The notes under the pieces are model-generated. The model ran no database searches. It was not told where the DNA came from and saw nothing but the letters and a program-made list of their open reading frames with translations. From Pseudomonadota bacterium (GTDB taxonomy: Bacteria > Pseudomonadota > Alphaproteobacteria > Acetobacterales > Acetobacteraceae), in assembly GCA_021784255.1 (NCBI GenBank), contig JAJXSZ010000157.1, positions 1-7,305 on the forward strand: DNA of 7,305 bases, written 5' to 3'. Shown here in pieces: positions 1 to 6,110 of the stretch. Numbering within the stretch: position 1 is the first letter of the stretch; each line of letters starts with the position of its first letter. The position numbers and the translations under genes were made by a program.

Positions 1-473
1 ACGCCGACGCGGCGATGCACGCGGCCGCTGCGGCGCTGGTGAACGGACGGGACGGCGTTGCCGCGGCCGCCGAACGCAAGGCGATCGCCGCCTTGCAGAA
101 GGGCGGCCAGGCGATGAGCCAGCAACTCGCCCGCCAGTTCGGCCGCGGCCGGCAAGGCGGGGAGGGGCAGCAGCCGGGCGGCTGGCGCCGTGGCGAGCAG
201 CTCGGCCGCGGCAATGGTGGCCAGGGTTTCGGCGATCCCTGGGGGTTTGGCCGCGGTCGCCACCCGATGGCGGACAGCTCGCGCGACCCGTTCGGGCGGA
301 GCACGCAGGACGGCACCTCCGGCGCCGCCGACAACGGCTACGTGCACATCCCCAACAAGATGGAACACATGCGCGCCCACGATATCGAGCAGGAGCTGCG
401 TCGCCGCGACGCCAGTCCCGCGCTCTCGCCGGCGGAGCGCGACTACATCCAGCGCCTGCTGAACACGTTGTAG
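1..473 (+). CDS. DUF4175 / TIGR02302 family protein, C-terminal end (5' truncated)
   Basis: Only the last 156 residues are in the window; the reading frame is open from base 3 and ends at TAG 471-473. The fragment starts with an Ala-rich helical stretch, followed by a low-complexity part rich in Gly, Arg and Gln (about nt 135-270). It then has a conserved-looking end: DPFGR at nt 285-299, a short VHIP segment, an Arg/Glu-rich helix (IEQELRRRDAS) and a final ERDYIQRLL. This ending matches the C-terminus of the large alphaproteobacterial DUF4175 (TIGR02302) proteins as I remember them. Those are usually about 800 residues, with N-terminal membrane segments and a long Gln/Gly-rich helical region, and their function is unknown. 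The gene is convergent with marC across 82 bp. The family call rests on the tail only. Confidence 0.82.
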   Translation, partial: ADAAMHAAAAALVNGRDGVAAAAERKAIAALQKGGQAMSQQLARQFGRGRQGGEGQQPGGWRRGEQLGRGNGGQGFGDPWGFGRGRHPMADSSRDPFGRSTQDGTSGAADNGYVHIPNKMEHMRAHDIEQELRRRDASPALSPAERDYIQRLLNTL

Positions 474-555
474 CGCCGCCGCCCGCGCTCGCCGCGTATC
501 GAGGCGGGGGGTCGCCTGCGTTTGCGCCGGGACGCGGCCGCAACCCGCTCGGGTG

Positions 556-1206
556 CTACAGCCCGGCGTGTCCGGCGAGCACATCGGCCAGGCCGTGGAT
601 CATGATCTGCACGCCGATGCACATCAGCAGGAAGGCGGCGAGGCGCGAGAGGGTCTGCCGCGCGGTCGGGCCGAGCCAGGCGGCAAGACGCGGTGCCGAG
701 CCGAAGCTGAGCCAGATCGTGACCGCGACCGCGGCACAGGCCAGCGCGAGGCCCGCGAGGAAGCCCAGCAAGCCGAGCCCTGCCGCCGGGCGTTCGGCGC
801 CCAGCGCCACGGCGACGGCCATGGTTCCCGGGCCGGTGGTCAGTGGCATGGTGAGCGGATAGAAGGCGACGGAATCCTGCCCGCCGGCGGCCGCCTGGCT
901 CGACTTGCGCCGCTCGTAGGCCTCGGGTGCGGCGAGCAGCTCCCAGGCACGGACCGCGACCACCGCGCCGCCCGCGAGGCGCAGCGCCGCGAGCGAGATG
1001 CCAAAGAAGGTCAGCACATAAGACCCGGCAAAGGCCGCGACGAGCATCACCAGCGCGCCGTAGAAGGCGACCAGCCGCGCCAGCTTCTGCTGCGACGCGG
1101 CACCGAATTCGGCGGTCGTCTCATGGAAGATCAGCGCCATCCCGAGCGGGTTGACCACCGAGAACAGGGCCGGAAAGGCGAGCAGGAAGGCGCGCACGGC
1201 GATCAT
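556..1206 (-). CDS. MarC family integral membrane protein
   Basis: The 216-residue product has the size and hydrophobicity pattern of the MarC (UPF0056) inner-membrane family. About six membrane segments are visible, near residues 4-28, 43-65, 66-90, 114-136, 143-168 and 186-212. Typical motifs are VVNPLG (18-22) in the first segment, PLTMPLTTGPGT (117-128) in the second half, and a last helix ending in CIGVQIMIHGL. Family members were once linked to multiple antibiotic resistance, but that role was not upheld and the substrate is unknown. The frame stays open upstream to an ATG at 1512, but that extension is Arg-rich and unlike the family. The start at 1206 is supported by homology and by an ATGA overlap with the small upstream gene. 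No good Shine-Dalgarno is seen, so translation is probably coupled. Confidence 0.9.
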   Translation of the reverse strand: MIAVRAFLLAFPALFSVVNPLGMALIFHETTAEFGAASQQKLARLVAFYGALVMLVAAFAGSYVLTFFGISLAALRLAGGAVVAVRAWELLAAPEAYERRKSSQAAAGGQDSVAFYPLTMPLTTGPGTMAVAVALGAERPAAGLGLLGFLAGLALACAAVAVTIWLSFGSAPRLAAWLGPTARQTLSRLAAFLLMCIGVQIMIHGLADVLAGHAGL

Positions 1207-1379
1207 TGCGCCGTGCTCGCCCGCGCCGGCGCGTATTTCGCCAAGGCCGCGCGGAAGCTGGCGCCGAACGGCAGGATGGCGTCGTTGAGATCGTCGCAGG
1301 GGTTGGGCGCGGCGGCAGCGTCGCGCACGATGCGGCCGATACCCATCCAGGAGCCCGGCATCGCCTGCGCGCCGGTCAC
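1203..1379 (-). CDS. small hypothetical protein (58 aa) coupled to marC
   Basis: This short ORF has strong coding character. From the internal ATG to the stop, roughly nine in ten codons end in G or C, like the neighbouring genes, while the other frames here give Arg-rich translations. The protein has no obvious signal peptide or membrane helix. It contains a GSWMGIGRIVRDAAAAPNP segment, then CDDLNDAILPFGASFRAAL and a basic tail. I do not recognise the family. Two starts are possible. GTG at 1379 has AGGA about 11 nt upstream and keeps six further G/C-ending codons; ATG at 1361 has no ribosome site. I chose GTG. Its stop TGA (1205-1203) overlaps the marC ATG as ATGA, suggesting one transcript and coupled translation. 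It could instead be a remnant of a longer gene, since an in-frame TGA lies upstream. Confidence 0.6.
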   Translation of the reverse strand: MTGAQAMPGSWMGIGRIVRDAAAAPNPCDDLNDAILPFGASFRAALAKYAPARASTAQ

Positions 1380-1648
1380 GATAGGCTCGGTCCTTCGCCG
1401 CGGTCCCGCGACCGTTCCGCCGCGTCAGCCGATGCCGCGCGAGGATCGGCCGGCGTGCGGCGTGCCGGAACGCGGTGCGCGCTGACGCCGAGGGGCGCAC
1501 GCGGATGAACATCGCGCCGCCGGGCGGTCATCGGCGCGCTGTCGGCCGCAATCGGGTTGATGATCGCCAAGGCGGCGCGCTCCTTCACCATCCACGGCCG
1601 CTGCGCGACAAGGGCCGTCGGGCCCTTGCCGGCGCAGCGTCGGGATCG
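1380..1648. other. intergenic stretch between DUF1993 gene and small ORF
   Basis: These 269 bases hold no gene I can support. Minus-strand frames are open in part (one from an ATG at 1591), but the translations are Arg/Ala/Pro-rich, show no family motif and look like frame shadows of GC-rich DNA. The promoter for the small ORF and marC is presumably here. I could not pick a convincing -35/-10 pair or a terminator after the DUF1993 stop. Confidence 0.4.
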
Positions 1649-2158
1649 TCAGTCCTTCGGCCCGAGAAAATCCCGCTTGCCGATCTCCACCCCGTTATGG
1701 CGCAGGATGTTGTACGTCGTGGCGCAGTGGAATCCGACGTTCGGGATCACGTACCAGGTGAGGTACTTGATGCCCGACATCGTGATGTCGCCGGCGCGCT
1801 GCGGCAGCGTGATCTCGCGCCGGTCCGCCCCCTCGAAGGCCGCCGGCGAGGCGCCGTCAATGTAGTCGATCGTGCGCTGGATCCGGGCCTTGAGCTCGGC
1901 GAAGGAGGTTTCGCCATCCGGCTCCTTCGGCGGCTCGAGCCCGGCGAGGCGCGCGATACAGCCGCGCGCCATGTCGGTGGCGATCTGCACCTGGCGGGTC
2001 AGTGCGAACATGTCCGGCGCCAGCCGCGCGTTGAGCAGCACGGCCGGGTCGACCTTCTTTGCCTCGGCGAACGCAGCCCCCTTGTCGAGCACCGCGGCGA
2101 GCGCCGAAAGCTGTCCGCGGAACAGTGGCGCCGCGATATCGTAAAGTGAAACGGTCAT
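1649..2158 (-). CDS. DUF1993 domain-containing protein
   Basis: The 169-residue protein fits the DUF1993 family (about 165-170 aa) over its whole length. It opens with SLYDIAAPLFRGQL, has the family's central LAPDMFALTRQVQIATD (46-62) preceded by DPAVLLNARL, and ends with a helix around His144 (FHCATTYNILRHNG) and the tail GKRDFLGPKD. The family is predicted to be all-helical and related to the DinB/YfiT four-helix bundle; no biochemical role is established. The ATG shares one base with the argG stop (TGATG, 2156-2160), and a GGAGG lies nine bases upstream inside argG. It is therefore almost certainly on the argG transcript. I know of no functional link to arginine synthesis. Confidence 0.9.
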   Translation of the reverse strand: MTVSLYDIAAPLFRGQLSALAAVLDKGAAFAEAKKVDPAVLLNARLAPDMFALTRQVQIATDMARGCIARLAGLEPPKEPDGETSFAELKARIQRTIDYIDGASPAAFEGADRREITLPQRAGDITMSGIKYLTWYVIPNVGFHCATTYNILRHNGVEIGKRDFLGPKD

Positions 2159-3387
2159 CAGAGAGTCCCTCCTTTGCGTCCTGCCGATGCGCCCAGCCGC
2201 AGCCGCAGCGCATTAAGCTTGATGAAGCCCTGGGCGTCGAACTGGTCATAGGCGCCCTGATCGTCCTCGAAGGTCACCACCTTCATCGAGTAGAGTGAGT
2301 TCGGGCTTTCGCGCCCGATCACCGTGACGTTGCCCTTGTAGAGCTTGAGCCGCACGCGCCCGCCCACCGATTTCTGGCTCTCGTCGATCAGAGCCTGAAG
2401 CATGCGCCGCTCCGGGCTGAACCAGAAGCCGTTGTAGATCAGCTCCGCGTAGCGCGGCATGATGCTGTCCTTGAGGTGCGCTGCCTCGCGGTCGAGCGTG
2501 ATGCTCTCGATGCCGCGGTGCGCGGCGAGCAGGATCGTACCTCCCGGCGTTTCATAGACGCCGCGCGACTTCATGCCAACGAAACGGTTTTCCACCAGGT
2601 CGAGCCGGCCGATCCCGTTGGCCTTGCCCAGCGCGTTGAGCCTGGTCAGCAGTGTTGCCGGCGACAGCTTCTCGCCGTCGATCGCGACCGCGTCGCCGCG
2701 CTCGAAGTCGATGCTGATCACGGTCGGCTGGTCCGGCGCCGCCTCGGGGCTGATGGTGCGCTGATAGACGATCTCGTCCGCCTCGATCGCCGGATCCTCG
2801 AGGATCTTTCCCTCCGAGGAGGAGTGCAGCAGGTTGGCATCGACCGAGAACGGCGCCTCGCCGCGCTTGTCCTTGGCGATCGGGATCTGGTTCGCCTCGG
2901 CGAAAGCGAGCAGCCGGGTGCGGCTGGTGAGGTCCCATTCGCGCCAGGGCGCGATGATCTTGATGTCGGGTTTGAGCGAGTAATAGCTGAGCTCGAAACG
3001 GACCTGGTCGTTGCCCTTGCCGGTCGCGCCGTGCGCCACCGCATCCGCTCCCACCGCCTCGGCGATCTCGATCTGGCGCTGCGCGATCAGCGGCCGGGCG
3101 ATGGAGGTGCCGAGCAGGTACTGACCCTCGTAGAGCGCGTTGGCGCGGAACATCGGGAAGACGAAGTCGCGCACGAAGGTCTCGCGCAGGTCGTCCACGA
3201 AGATCTCGCGCACGCCGAACATCTCGGCTTTCCGGCGCGCCGGCTCCAGCTCCTCGCCCTGGCCGAGGTCGGCCGTGAAGGTCACCACCTCGCAGCGGTA
3301 GGTGGTCTGCAGCCAGCGCAGGATGACACTGGTATCCAGCCCGCCCGAATAGGCGAGCACGACTTTCTTCACGTCCTTGACGCGCAT
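2158..3387 (-). CDS. argG: argininosuccinate synthase
   Basis: Cytosolic enzyme of arginine biosynthesis. It joins citrulline and aspartate using ATP, giving argininosuccinate, AMP and pyrophosphate. The 409-residue length is typical. The N-terminal PP-loop AYSGGLDTS (12-20) binds ATP. Other family blocks are LLGTSIARPLIA (91-102), HGATGKGNDQVRFE (119-132), APWREWDL (146-153), SSEGKILEDP (190-199), GMKSRGVYETPGG (271-283), YNGFWFSPER (318-327) and YKGNVTVIGR (350-359). The frame continues upstream to an ATG at 3426, but those 13 extra residues are Ser/Arg-rich. MRVKDVKKVV is the usual family start, with GGAG (3395-3398) seven bases upstream. DUF1993 follows with a one-base overlap. The other arginine genes are not in the window. 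Confidence 0.98.
   Translation of the reverse strand: MRVKDVKKVVLAYSGGLDTSVILRWLQTTYRCEVVTFTADLGQGEELEPARRKAEMFGVREIFVDDLRETFVRDFVFPMFRANALYEGQYLLGTSIARPLIAQRQIEIAEAVGADAVAHGATGKGNDQVRFELSYYSLKPDIKIIAPWREWDLTSRTRLLAFAEANQIPIAKDKRGEAPFSVDANLLHSSSEGKILEDPAIEADEIVYQRTISPEAAPDQPTVISIDFERGDAVAIDGEKLSPATLLTRLNALGKANGIGRLDLVENRFVGMKSRGVYETPGGTILLAAHRGIESITLDREAAHLKDSIMPRYAELIYNGFWFSPERRMLQALIDESQKSVGGRVRLKLYKGNVTVIGRESPNSLYSMKVVTFEDDQGAYDQFDAQGFIKLNALRLRLGASAGRKGGTL
2168..2172 (-). promoter_or_regulatory. Shine-Dalgarno of the DUF1993 gene, inside argG
   Basis: GGAGG on the minus strand lies nine bases before the DUF1993 ATG, within the last codons of argG. It fixes the start at 2158 and lets ribosomes initiate next to the argG stop. 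Confidence 0.6.
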
Positions 3388-3396
3388 GGAACGGCT

Positions 3397-3414
3397 CCGC
3401 GAATTTGATCGCGG
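3397..3414 (-). promoter_or_regulatory. hairpin at the argG ribosome-binding site
   Basis: A perfect 6-bp inverted repeat (CCGCGA / TCGCGG, 6-nt loop TCAAAT on the transcribed strand) ends 9 nt before the argG ATG. The last two bases of its 3' arm are the first two of the GGAG Shine-Dalgarno at 3395-3398. If it lies inside the transcript, it could partly mask initiation. Alternatively the AT-rich loop could be part of a -10 element (TCAAAT, with a TTGCGT 16 bp upstream), in which case the symmetry would be a protein-binding site or chance. Confidence 0.3.
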
Positions 3415-3441
3415 GGGTAGCGCCACGCAAGGAGACTGGCA

Positions 3442-3471
3442 ACCCGGCGCGGCTGCTCGGCCGCTCCGGGT
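3442..3471 (-). terminator. strong hairpin after the phasin gene, possible terminator
   Basis: On the transcribed strand ACCCGG pairs with CCGGGT. After one A/G mismatch, GCGGC pairs with GCCGC around a 6-nt loop (CGAGCA). The structure starts 10 nt beyond the phasin stop and fills the phasin-argG gap of 94 bp. It is followed by TGCCAGTCTCC rather than a T-run, so it is not a textbook intrinsic terminator. It could be a weak terminator, a 3'-end stabiliser, or a marker of the boundary between the phasin and argG transcripts. Confidence 0.45.
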
Positions 3472-3481
3472 CTGCCGCGGG

Positions 3482-3913
3482 TCAGGTGCCCGCTTTGGTC
3501 AGCAGCGTCTCGACTTCTTCCATCGCCTCGCCGATGCGCCGGTTCAGCAGGTTCAGCGCGTCGGCATTGGCGCGGCGGACCAGGTCCATCATCTCCTGGC
3601 TGTTGCGGACGGTGCGCTCATAGGCCTCCTTCATCAGCTTGGCCTGCCGCGCCGCCCGCGCGCTCGGCGCCTCGGCCTTGGAGAGTTCCTGCAGGCCCTC
3701 GGTGAACGCTCCCATCGCCTGTTGCGCCAGCTCCGCCTGGCGCTTGAGCATCGCCTGCGCGCCTTCCATCGCCAGCCGGTTGGCTTCCGCCAGCACCTCG
3801 AGATTGCGCCGGTGCGTCGCCATCAGCGCCTCCATATCCGGCGCCTTGGGCATTTTCATCTCGCTGAATGCCGCGGTGAAGGCTTCATGCGGGGTTTTCG
3901 GGCTCCTGGCCAT
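3482..3913 (-). CDS. phasin family protein (Phasin_2 type)
   Basis: The 143-residue, almost wholly helical protein resembles Phasin_2 proteins that coat polyhydroxyalkanoate granules in alphaproteobacteria. After a short Lys/Pro/Met-rich start, an amphipathic heptad-like stretch runs from about residue 33 to 140. It is rich in Ala, Gln, Glu and Leu and includes NLEVLAEANRLAMEGAQAML (37-56), RQAELAQQAMGAFTEGLQEL (58-77) and RRANADALNLLNRRIGEAMEEVETLL (from 113, quoted here in part as RRANADALNLLNRRI). There is no signal peptide or membrane helix. The in-frame extension upstream is the shadow of the preceding gene. This ATG is fixed by a strong GGAGGAGGG five bases before it. The gene starts inside the 3' end of the TetR/COQ9-fold gene, so the two are co-transcribed. 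No PHA synthase lies in the window, so PHA binding is inferred. Membrane-associated or stress phasins are alternatives. Confidence 0.85.
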   Translation of the reverse strand: MARSPKTPHEAFTAAFSEMKMPKAPDMEALMATHRRNLEVLAEANRLAMEGAQAMLKRQAELAQQAMGAFTEGLQELSKAEAPSARAARQAKLMKEAYERTVRNSQEMMDLVRRANADALNLLNRRIGEAMEEVETLLTKAGT

Positions 3914-4631
3914 GCGATCCCTCCTCCGTAAATTTGGCTGCAGCTGATGCTTCCGGCGCGACGCCGGCCGGCGGCGTGGGCGTCGTTTCCAGGGGCGACT
4001 CGGCGCCGTGCTCGAAGCGCCGCCCGGTCCAGCGCCCGCACATCGTCGCGGCCTGTTCGGCGCGGCCCAGCGCGGTGTCGAGCGCGGCCATCGTCGCGGC
4101 GAGATCCTCGCTGCCGTCGCGCGCCCAGGCCCGCACCGCCCACAACCAGACGCCGGCCAGCGCCTTGGCGCGCAAATGGCCGACCGGGCCGGTCGCATCG
4201 GCGCCTGCGGCTTCCAGCATCCAGCCCATGCTCCGCTCCGTGGCGCGCGCGAGCAGCAGGGCGAGCCCCGGCCGGGTGGGCAGGTAGCGCAGCAGCGCCT
4301 CGACCCCGGCGCGATGCTCCTGCAGCACATCGAACCGGCGCATCAGCAGCTCGAACAGCCGGTCGCGCACGCTGCCCGTTCCGGCGCCGTCGGCCGGCGC
4401 CGTCACCAGCGCCACGCGGTCCACCATGCGGGCGAATTTCAGCAGCACGGCGAGCATGCCTGGGAAGCGCAGCCGTGCCCGCGCGAGGTCGAGCCCGGCT
4501 TCGCGTGCCGCGCCAGCCACCGCGACGCGCGACCACCCGCGCTCGCCGGCAAGGCGGAAGGCAGCACCTATTAGCGCGGTGTCGAAAGCGTCGTCTTCCA
4601 TCGCTCCAAGATGGGACGATGCCGCGCCCAT
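3885..4631 (-). CDS. TetR-fold protein: TetR/AcrR-type regulator or COQ9-like
   Basis: The 248-residue product starts with a three-helix TetR-type unit. AFDTALIGAAFRLAGERGW (15-33) is helix 1, VAVAGAAREAGLDLARARLRF (36-56) is the helix-turn-helix region, and FPGMLAVLLKFAR (56-68) fits helix 4. Residues 87-195 form a helical ligand-type domain (RDRLFELLMRRFDVL, LLRYLPTRPGLALLLAR, ALAGVWLWAVRAWARDGSED). Residues 200-248 are a disordered Pro/Ala/Glu tail. The core also resembles COQ9, a TetR-fold lipid-binding protein of ubiquinone synthesis: the FP after the HTH, the RDR..LFELLMRRF helix and LAGVWLWAVRAWARDGSED all have COQ9 counterparts. The start is uncertain. ATG 4631 has a weak GGA four bases upstream, while ATG 4601 has GGAG only two bases away. 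It lies 21 bp after proC and overlaps the phasin by 29 nt. Confidence 0.75.
   Translation of the reverse strand: MGAASSHLGAMEDDAFDTALIGAAFRLAGERGWSRVAVAGAAREAGLDLARARLRFPGMLAVLLKFARMVDRVALVTAPADGAGTGSVRDRLFELLMRRFDVLQEHRAGVEALLRYLPTRPGLALLLARATERSMGWMLEAAGADATGPVGHLRAKALAGVWLWAVRAWARDGSEDLAATMAALDTALGRAEQAATMCGRWTGRRFEHGAESPLETTPTPPAGVAPEASAAAKFTEEGSHGQEPENPA
3919..3927 (-). promoter_or_regulatory. Shine-Dalgarno of the phasin gene, inside the TetR/COQ9-fold gene
   Basis: GGAGGAGGG on the minus strand, five bases before the phasin ATG, is the strongest ribosome site in the window. It lies within codons for Glu-Glu-Gly near the upstream gene's C-terminus. High phasin yield from a message shared with its neighbour would fit a structural granule protein. 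Confidence 0.65.
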
Positions 4632-4652
4632 GTCATCCGGATTTGTGCGAAT

Positions 4653-5438
4653 TCACCCGGCGAGTTCGCGCGAGCGCCGGGTCGCGGCGGCGATGGCGCG
4701 CGCGACGGCGCCCGGCCATTCCGCCATCAGCACGCCGAGCGCCGCCGCCGTGGTGCCGCCGGGCGAGGTGACGGCGATGCGCAGCGCCGCGGCGTCCTCC
4801 TCGCTTGCCGCCAGCAGCGCGCCGGCGCCCGCGACCGTGCGTCGCGCCAGCAGTCGCGCAAGATCCGGCGGAATTCCCTGTTCGACCGCCGCCTTTTCCA
4901 TCTCCTCGGCCAGCAGGAAGACATAGGCGGGGCCGCTGCCGGAGACCGCGGTGACCGGGTCGAGCAGCGCCTCGTCCTCGACCCAGGCGACGGTGCCGAT
5001 CGCCTCGAGCAGCGTCGTGCACAACGCCCGGGCCTCGGGGCTGACGCCGGGCCCGGCGCAGGCGACGGTCATGCCCTGGCGGATCGCGGCGGGCGTGTTG
5101 GGCATCGCCCGCACCACCGGCACATCGCCGAGCAGCGCGCGGATCCCGGCGATGGTGCGCCCGGCCATGATCGACACGGTGACGGCGCCTCGGGCGTAGG
5201 GGGCAAGCGGTGGCAGCGCCGCGGCCGCCATTTGCGGCTTGACCGCCAGGATTACGGCGCGCGGCGCGAACCCTGGCGGGATCTCGGCCACGCTGGCGGC
5301 GACGGTGAATTCCGGCCCCGGTGCCGTCGGCCGAGCGGGATCGAGGGCCACGCTCGCCGCGAGCCCCTGCTCCCGCCACCCCGCGGTCATGGCGGAACCC
5401 ATCCGGCCGAATCCGGCCAGCAACACGGAAGGAATCAT
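4653..5438 (-). CDS. proC: pyrroline-5-carboxylate reductase
   Basis: Last step of proline biosynthesis: NAD(P)H-dependent reduction of pyrroline-5-carboxylate to proline in the cytosol. The 261-residue length is normal. The N-terminal Rossmann fold carries LLAGFGRMGSAM (6-17), followed by AVKPQ (65-69) and RAMPNTPAAIRQG (110-122). The C-terminal dimerisation and active-site domain shows AVSGSGPAYVFLLAEEMEKA (164-183) and the signature TSPGGTTAAAL (224-234). The frame is open further upstream to 5705, but that part is antisense-like noise over ybjN. MIPSVLLAGFG is the family start, with only a weak ribosome site (GAACCG). It follows ybjN by 35 bp and precedes the TetR/COQ9-fold gene by 21 bp. 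Confidence 0.97.
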   Translation of the reverse strand: MIPSVLLAGFGRMGSAMTAGWREQGLAASVALDPARPTAPGPEFTVAASVAEIPPGFAPRAVILAVKPQMAAAALPPLAPYARGAVTVSIMAGRTIAGIRALLGDVPVVRAMPNTPAAIRQGMTVACAGPGVSPEARALCTTLLEAIGTVAWVEDEALLDPVTAVSGSGPAYVFLLAEEMEKAAVEQGIPPDLARLLARRTVAGAGALLAASEEDAAALRIAVTSPGGTTAAALGVLMAEWPGAVARAIAAATRRSRELAG

Positions 5439-5448
5439 CGGTTCAGTG

Positions 5449-5464
5449 CCCGTTGGAGAACGGG
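5449..5464 (-). other. perfect hairpin in the ybjN-proC gap
   Basis: CCCGTT and AACGGG form a perfect 6-bp stem with a 4-nt loop (CTCC on the transcribed strand), inside the 35-nt gap between the ybjN stop and the proC start, 10 nt before the proC ATG. No T-run follows, so it is unlikely to be a terminator. It could act as an mRNA-processing or stability element, or could tune proC initiation, which lacks a good Shine-Dalgarno. Confidence 0.35.
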
Positions 5465-5473
5465 TCCCTTCTC

Positions 5474-5971
5474 TCAGGCTTCGCCCGCACAGTCGAGCAT
5501 CGCCGCGGCGAGGGCCTCGGCCGGCGCCTTGCCGCCCCAGAGGACGAACTGGAAGGCGGGGAAGAAGCGCTCGCACTCGGTGATGGCGATATCGACCATG
5601 TCCTCGAGGCTCTCCGCCGAGGCGCCGGGCGCGCCGCGCAGCAGCACGGAGTGGCGGAACACCGGCATGCCGTCCTGCACGTCCATGCCGAAATGCCCGA
5701 TCCACAGCCGCTCATTGGCCAGCGCCAGCAGCTCGTAGAGCGAGGCGCGCTGCTTCTCCGGCACCTTGAGGTCGAAGGTGCAGGTGAAATGCATCGCGCT
5801 GATCTCGTCCGACCAGGAGAAATACAGCCCGTAATCGCACCATTTGCCGGGCGCCTCGGCGGCCATCTCAGCGTCGTTGCGGCGGTCGAAAACCCAGTCA
5901 TTGGCGGCGACGATCTGCTCGACCATGTCGAGCGGGTTGGCGGCGGCGTCGGGCTGGAGATGGGCGGACAT
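5474..5971 (-). CDS. YbjN domain-containing protein
   Basis: The 165-residue protein matches the YbjN family (E. coli YbjN is about 158 aa) in length and pattern. It begins with a helix after NPLDMVEQIVAANDW (12-26), has beta-rich stretches GKWCDYGLYFSWSDE (42-56) and AMHFTCTFDLKVPE (59-72), then the helix LYELLALANERLWIGHFGMD (78-97), and a strand-rich FRHSVLLRG (105-113). The C-terminal helix includes DMVDIAITECERFFPAFQFV (124-143). YbjN proteins have a fold like type III secretion chaperones. The E. coli member affects motility and stress phenotypes, but the biochemical role is unknown. ATG 5971 has GGGGAG eight bases upstream. From memory this gene often sits between ubiK and proC in alphaproteobacteria, as here. 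Expected in the cytosol. Confidence 0.9.
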   Translation of the reverse strand: MSAHLQPDAAANPLDMVEQIVAANDWVFDRRNDAEMAAEAPGKWCDYGLYFSWSDEISAMHFTCTFDLKVPEKQRASLYELLALANERLWIGHFGMDVQDGMPVFRHSVLLRGAPGASAESLEDMVDIAITECERFFPAFQFVLWGGKAPAEALAAAMLDCAGEA

Positions 5972-6064
5972 CGCTCAGGCTCCCCGGCTGGAGGGATGGA
6001 ATCGGCCATGTTGCGTGGCGGCTACGAGATGTTGGGGCAAGCCGCGGCAGCCACCACGACCGAT

Positions 6065-6094
6065 AGCCTAAAGAACGATTTTGCCGCGCCGCAA
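6065..6094 (-). promoter_or_regulatory. candidate promoter for ybjN-proC
   Basis: In the 139-bp gap after ubiK the minus strand reads TTGCGG (6089-6094), an 18-bp spacer, then TAGGCT (6065-6070). TTG of the -35 and three of six -10 bases agree with sigma-70 consensus. The stretch 6060-6085 is the most AT-rich part of the gap. The gap is long enough for a separate promoter, but read-through from ubiK is equally possible. Confidence 0.22.
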
Positions 6095-6110
6095 GAGGGT
6101 CGCCGAACCG

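Noticed and set aside
135..270. Gly/Arg/Gln-rich stretch, considered as a DNA repeat or RNA-binding RGG-like domain.
   Set aside because: There is no regular repeat unit, and low-complexity Gln/Gly regions are normal for the DUF4175 family.
502..517. Small hairpin (AGGCG/CGCCT) between the convergent DUF4175 and marC genes, considered as a terminator.
   Set aside because: Only a 5-bp stem with a G-rich loop and no T-run on either side; too weak to call.
553..1485. 310-codon plus-strand frame opposite marC.
   Set aside because: The translation is Arg/Gly/Gln-rich without recognisable domains, and the minus strand carries a clear MarC protein in the same place.
1207..1512. N-terminal extension of marC to ATG 1512.
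   Set aside because: The extra 102 residues are Arg-rich, lack family similarity and overlap the better-supported small ORF. The family start is at 1206.
1376..1591. 71-codon minus-strand ORF in the gap before the small gene.
   Set aside because: No clear ribosome site; Arg/Ala/Pro-rich translation without motifs; looks like chance in GC-rich DNA.
2476..3408. 310-codon open frame antisense to argG.
   Set aside because: argG is certain on the other strand. High G/C at third positions keeps antisense frames free of stops, and the translation shows no family motif.
5443..6009. 188-codon minus-strand frame overlapping ybjN.
   Set aside because: Ser/Arg/Pro-rich shadow of the ybjN frame, which has clear family similarity and a good ribosome site.
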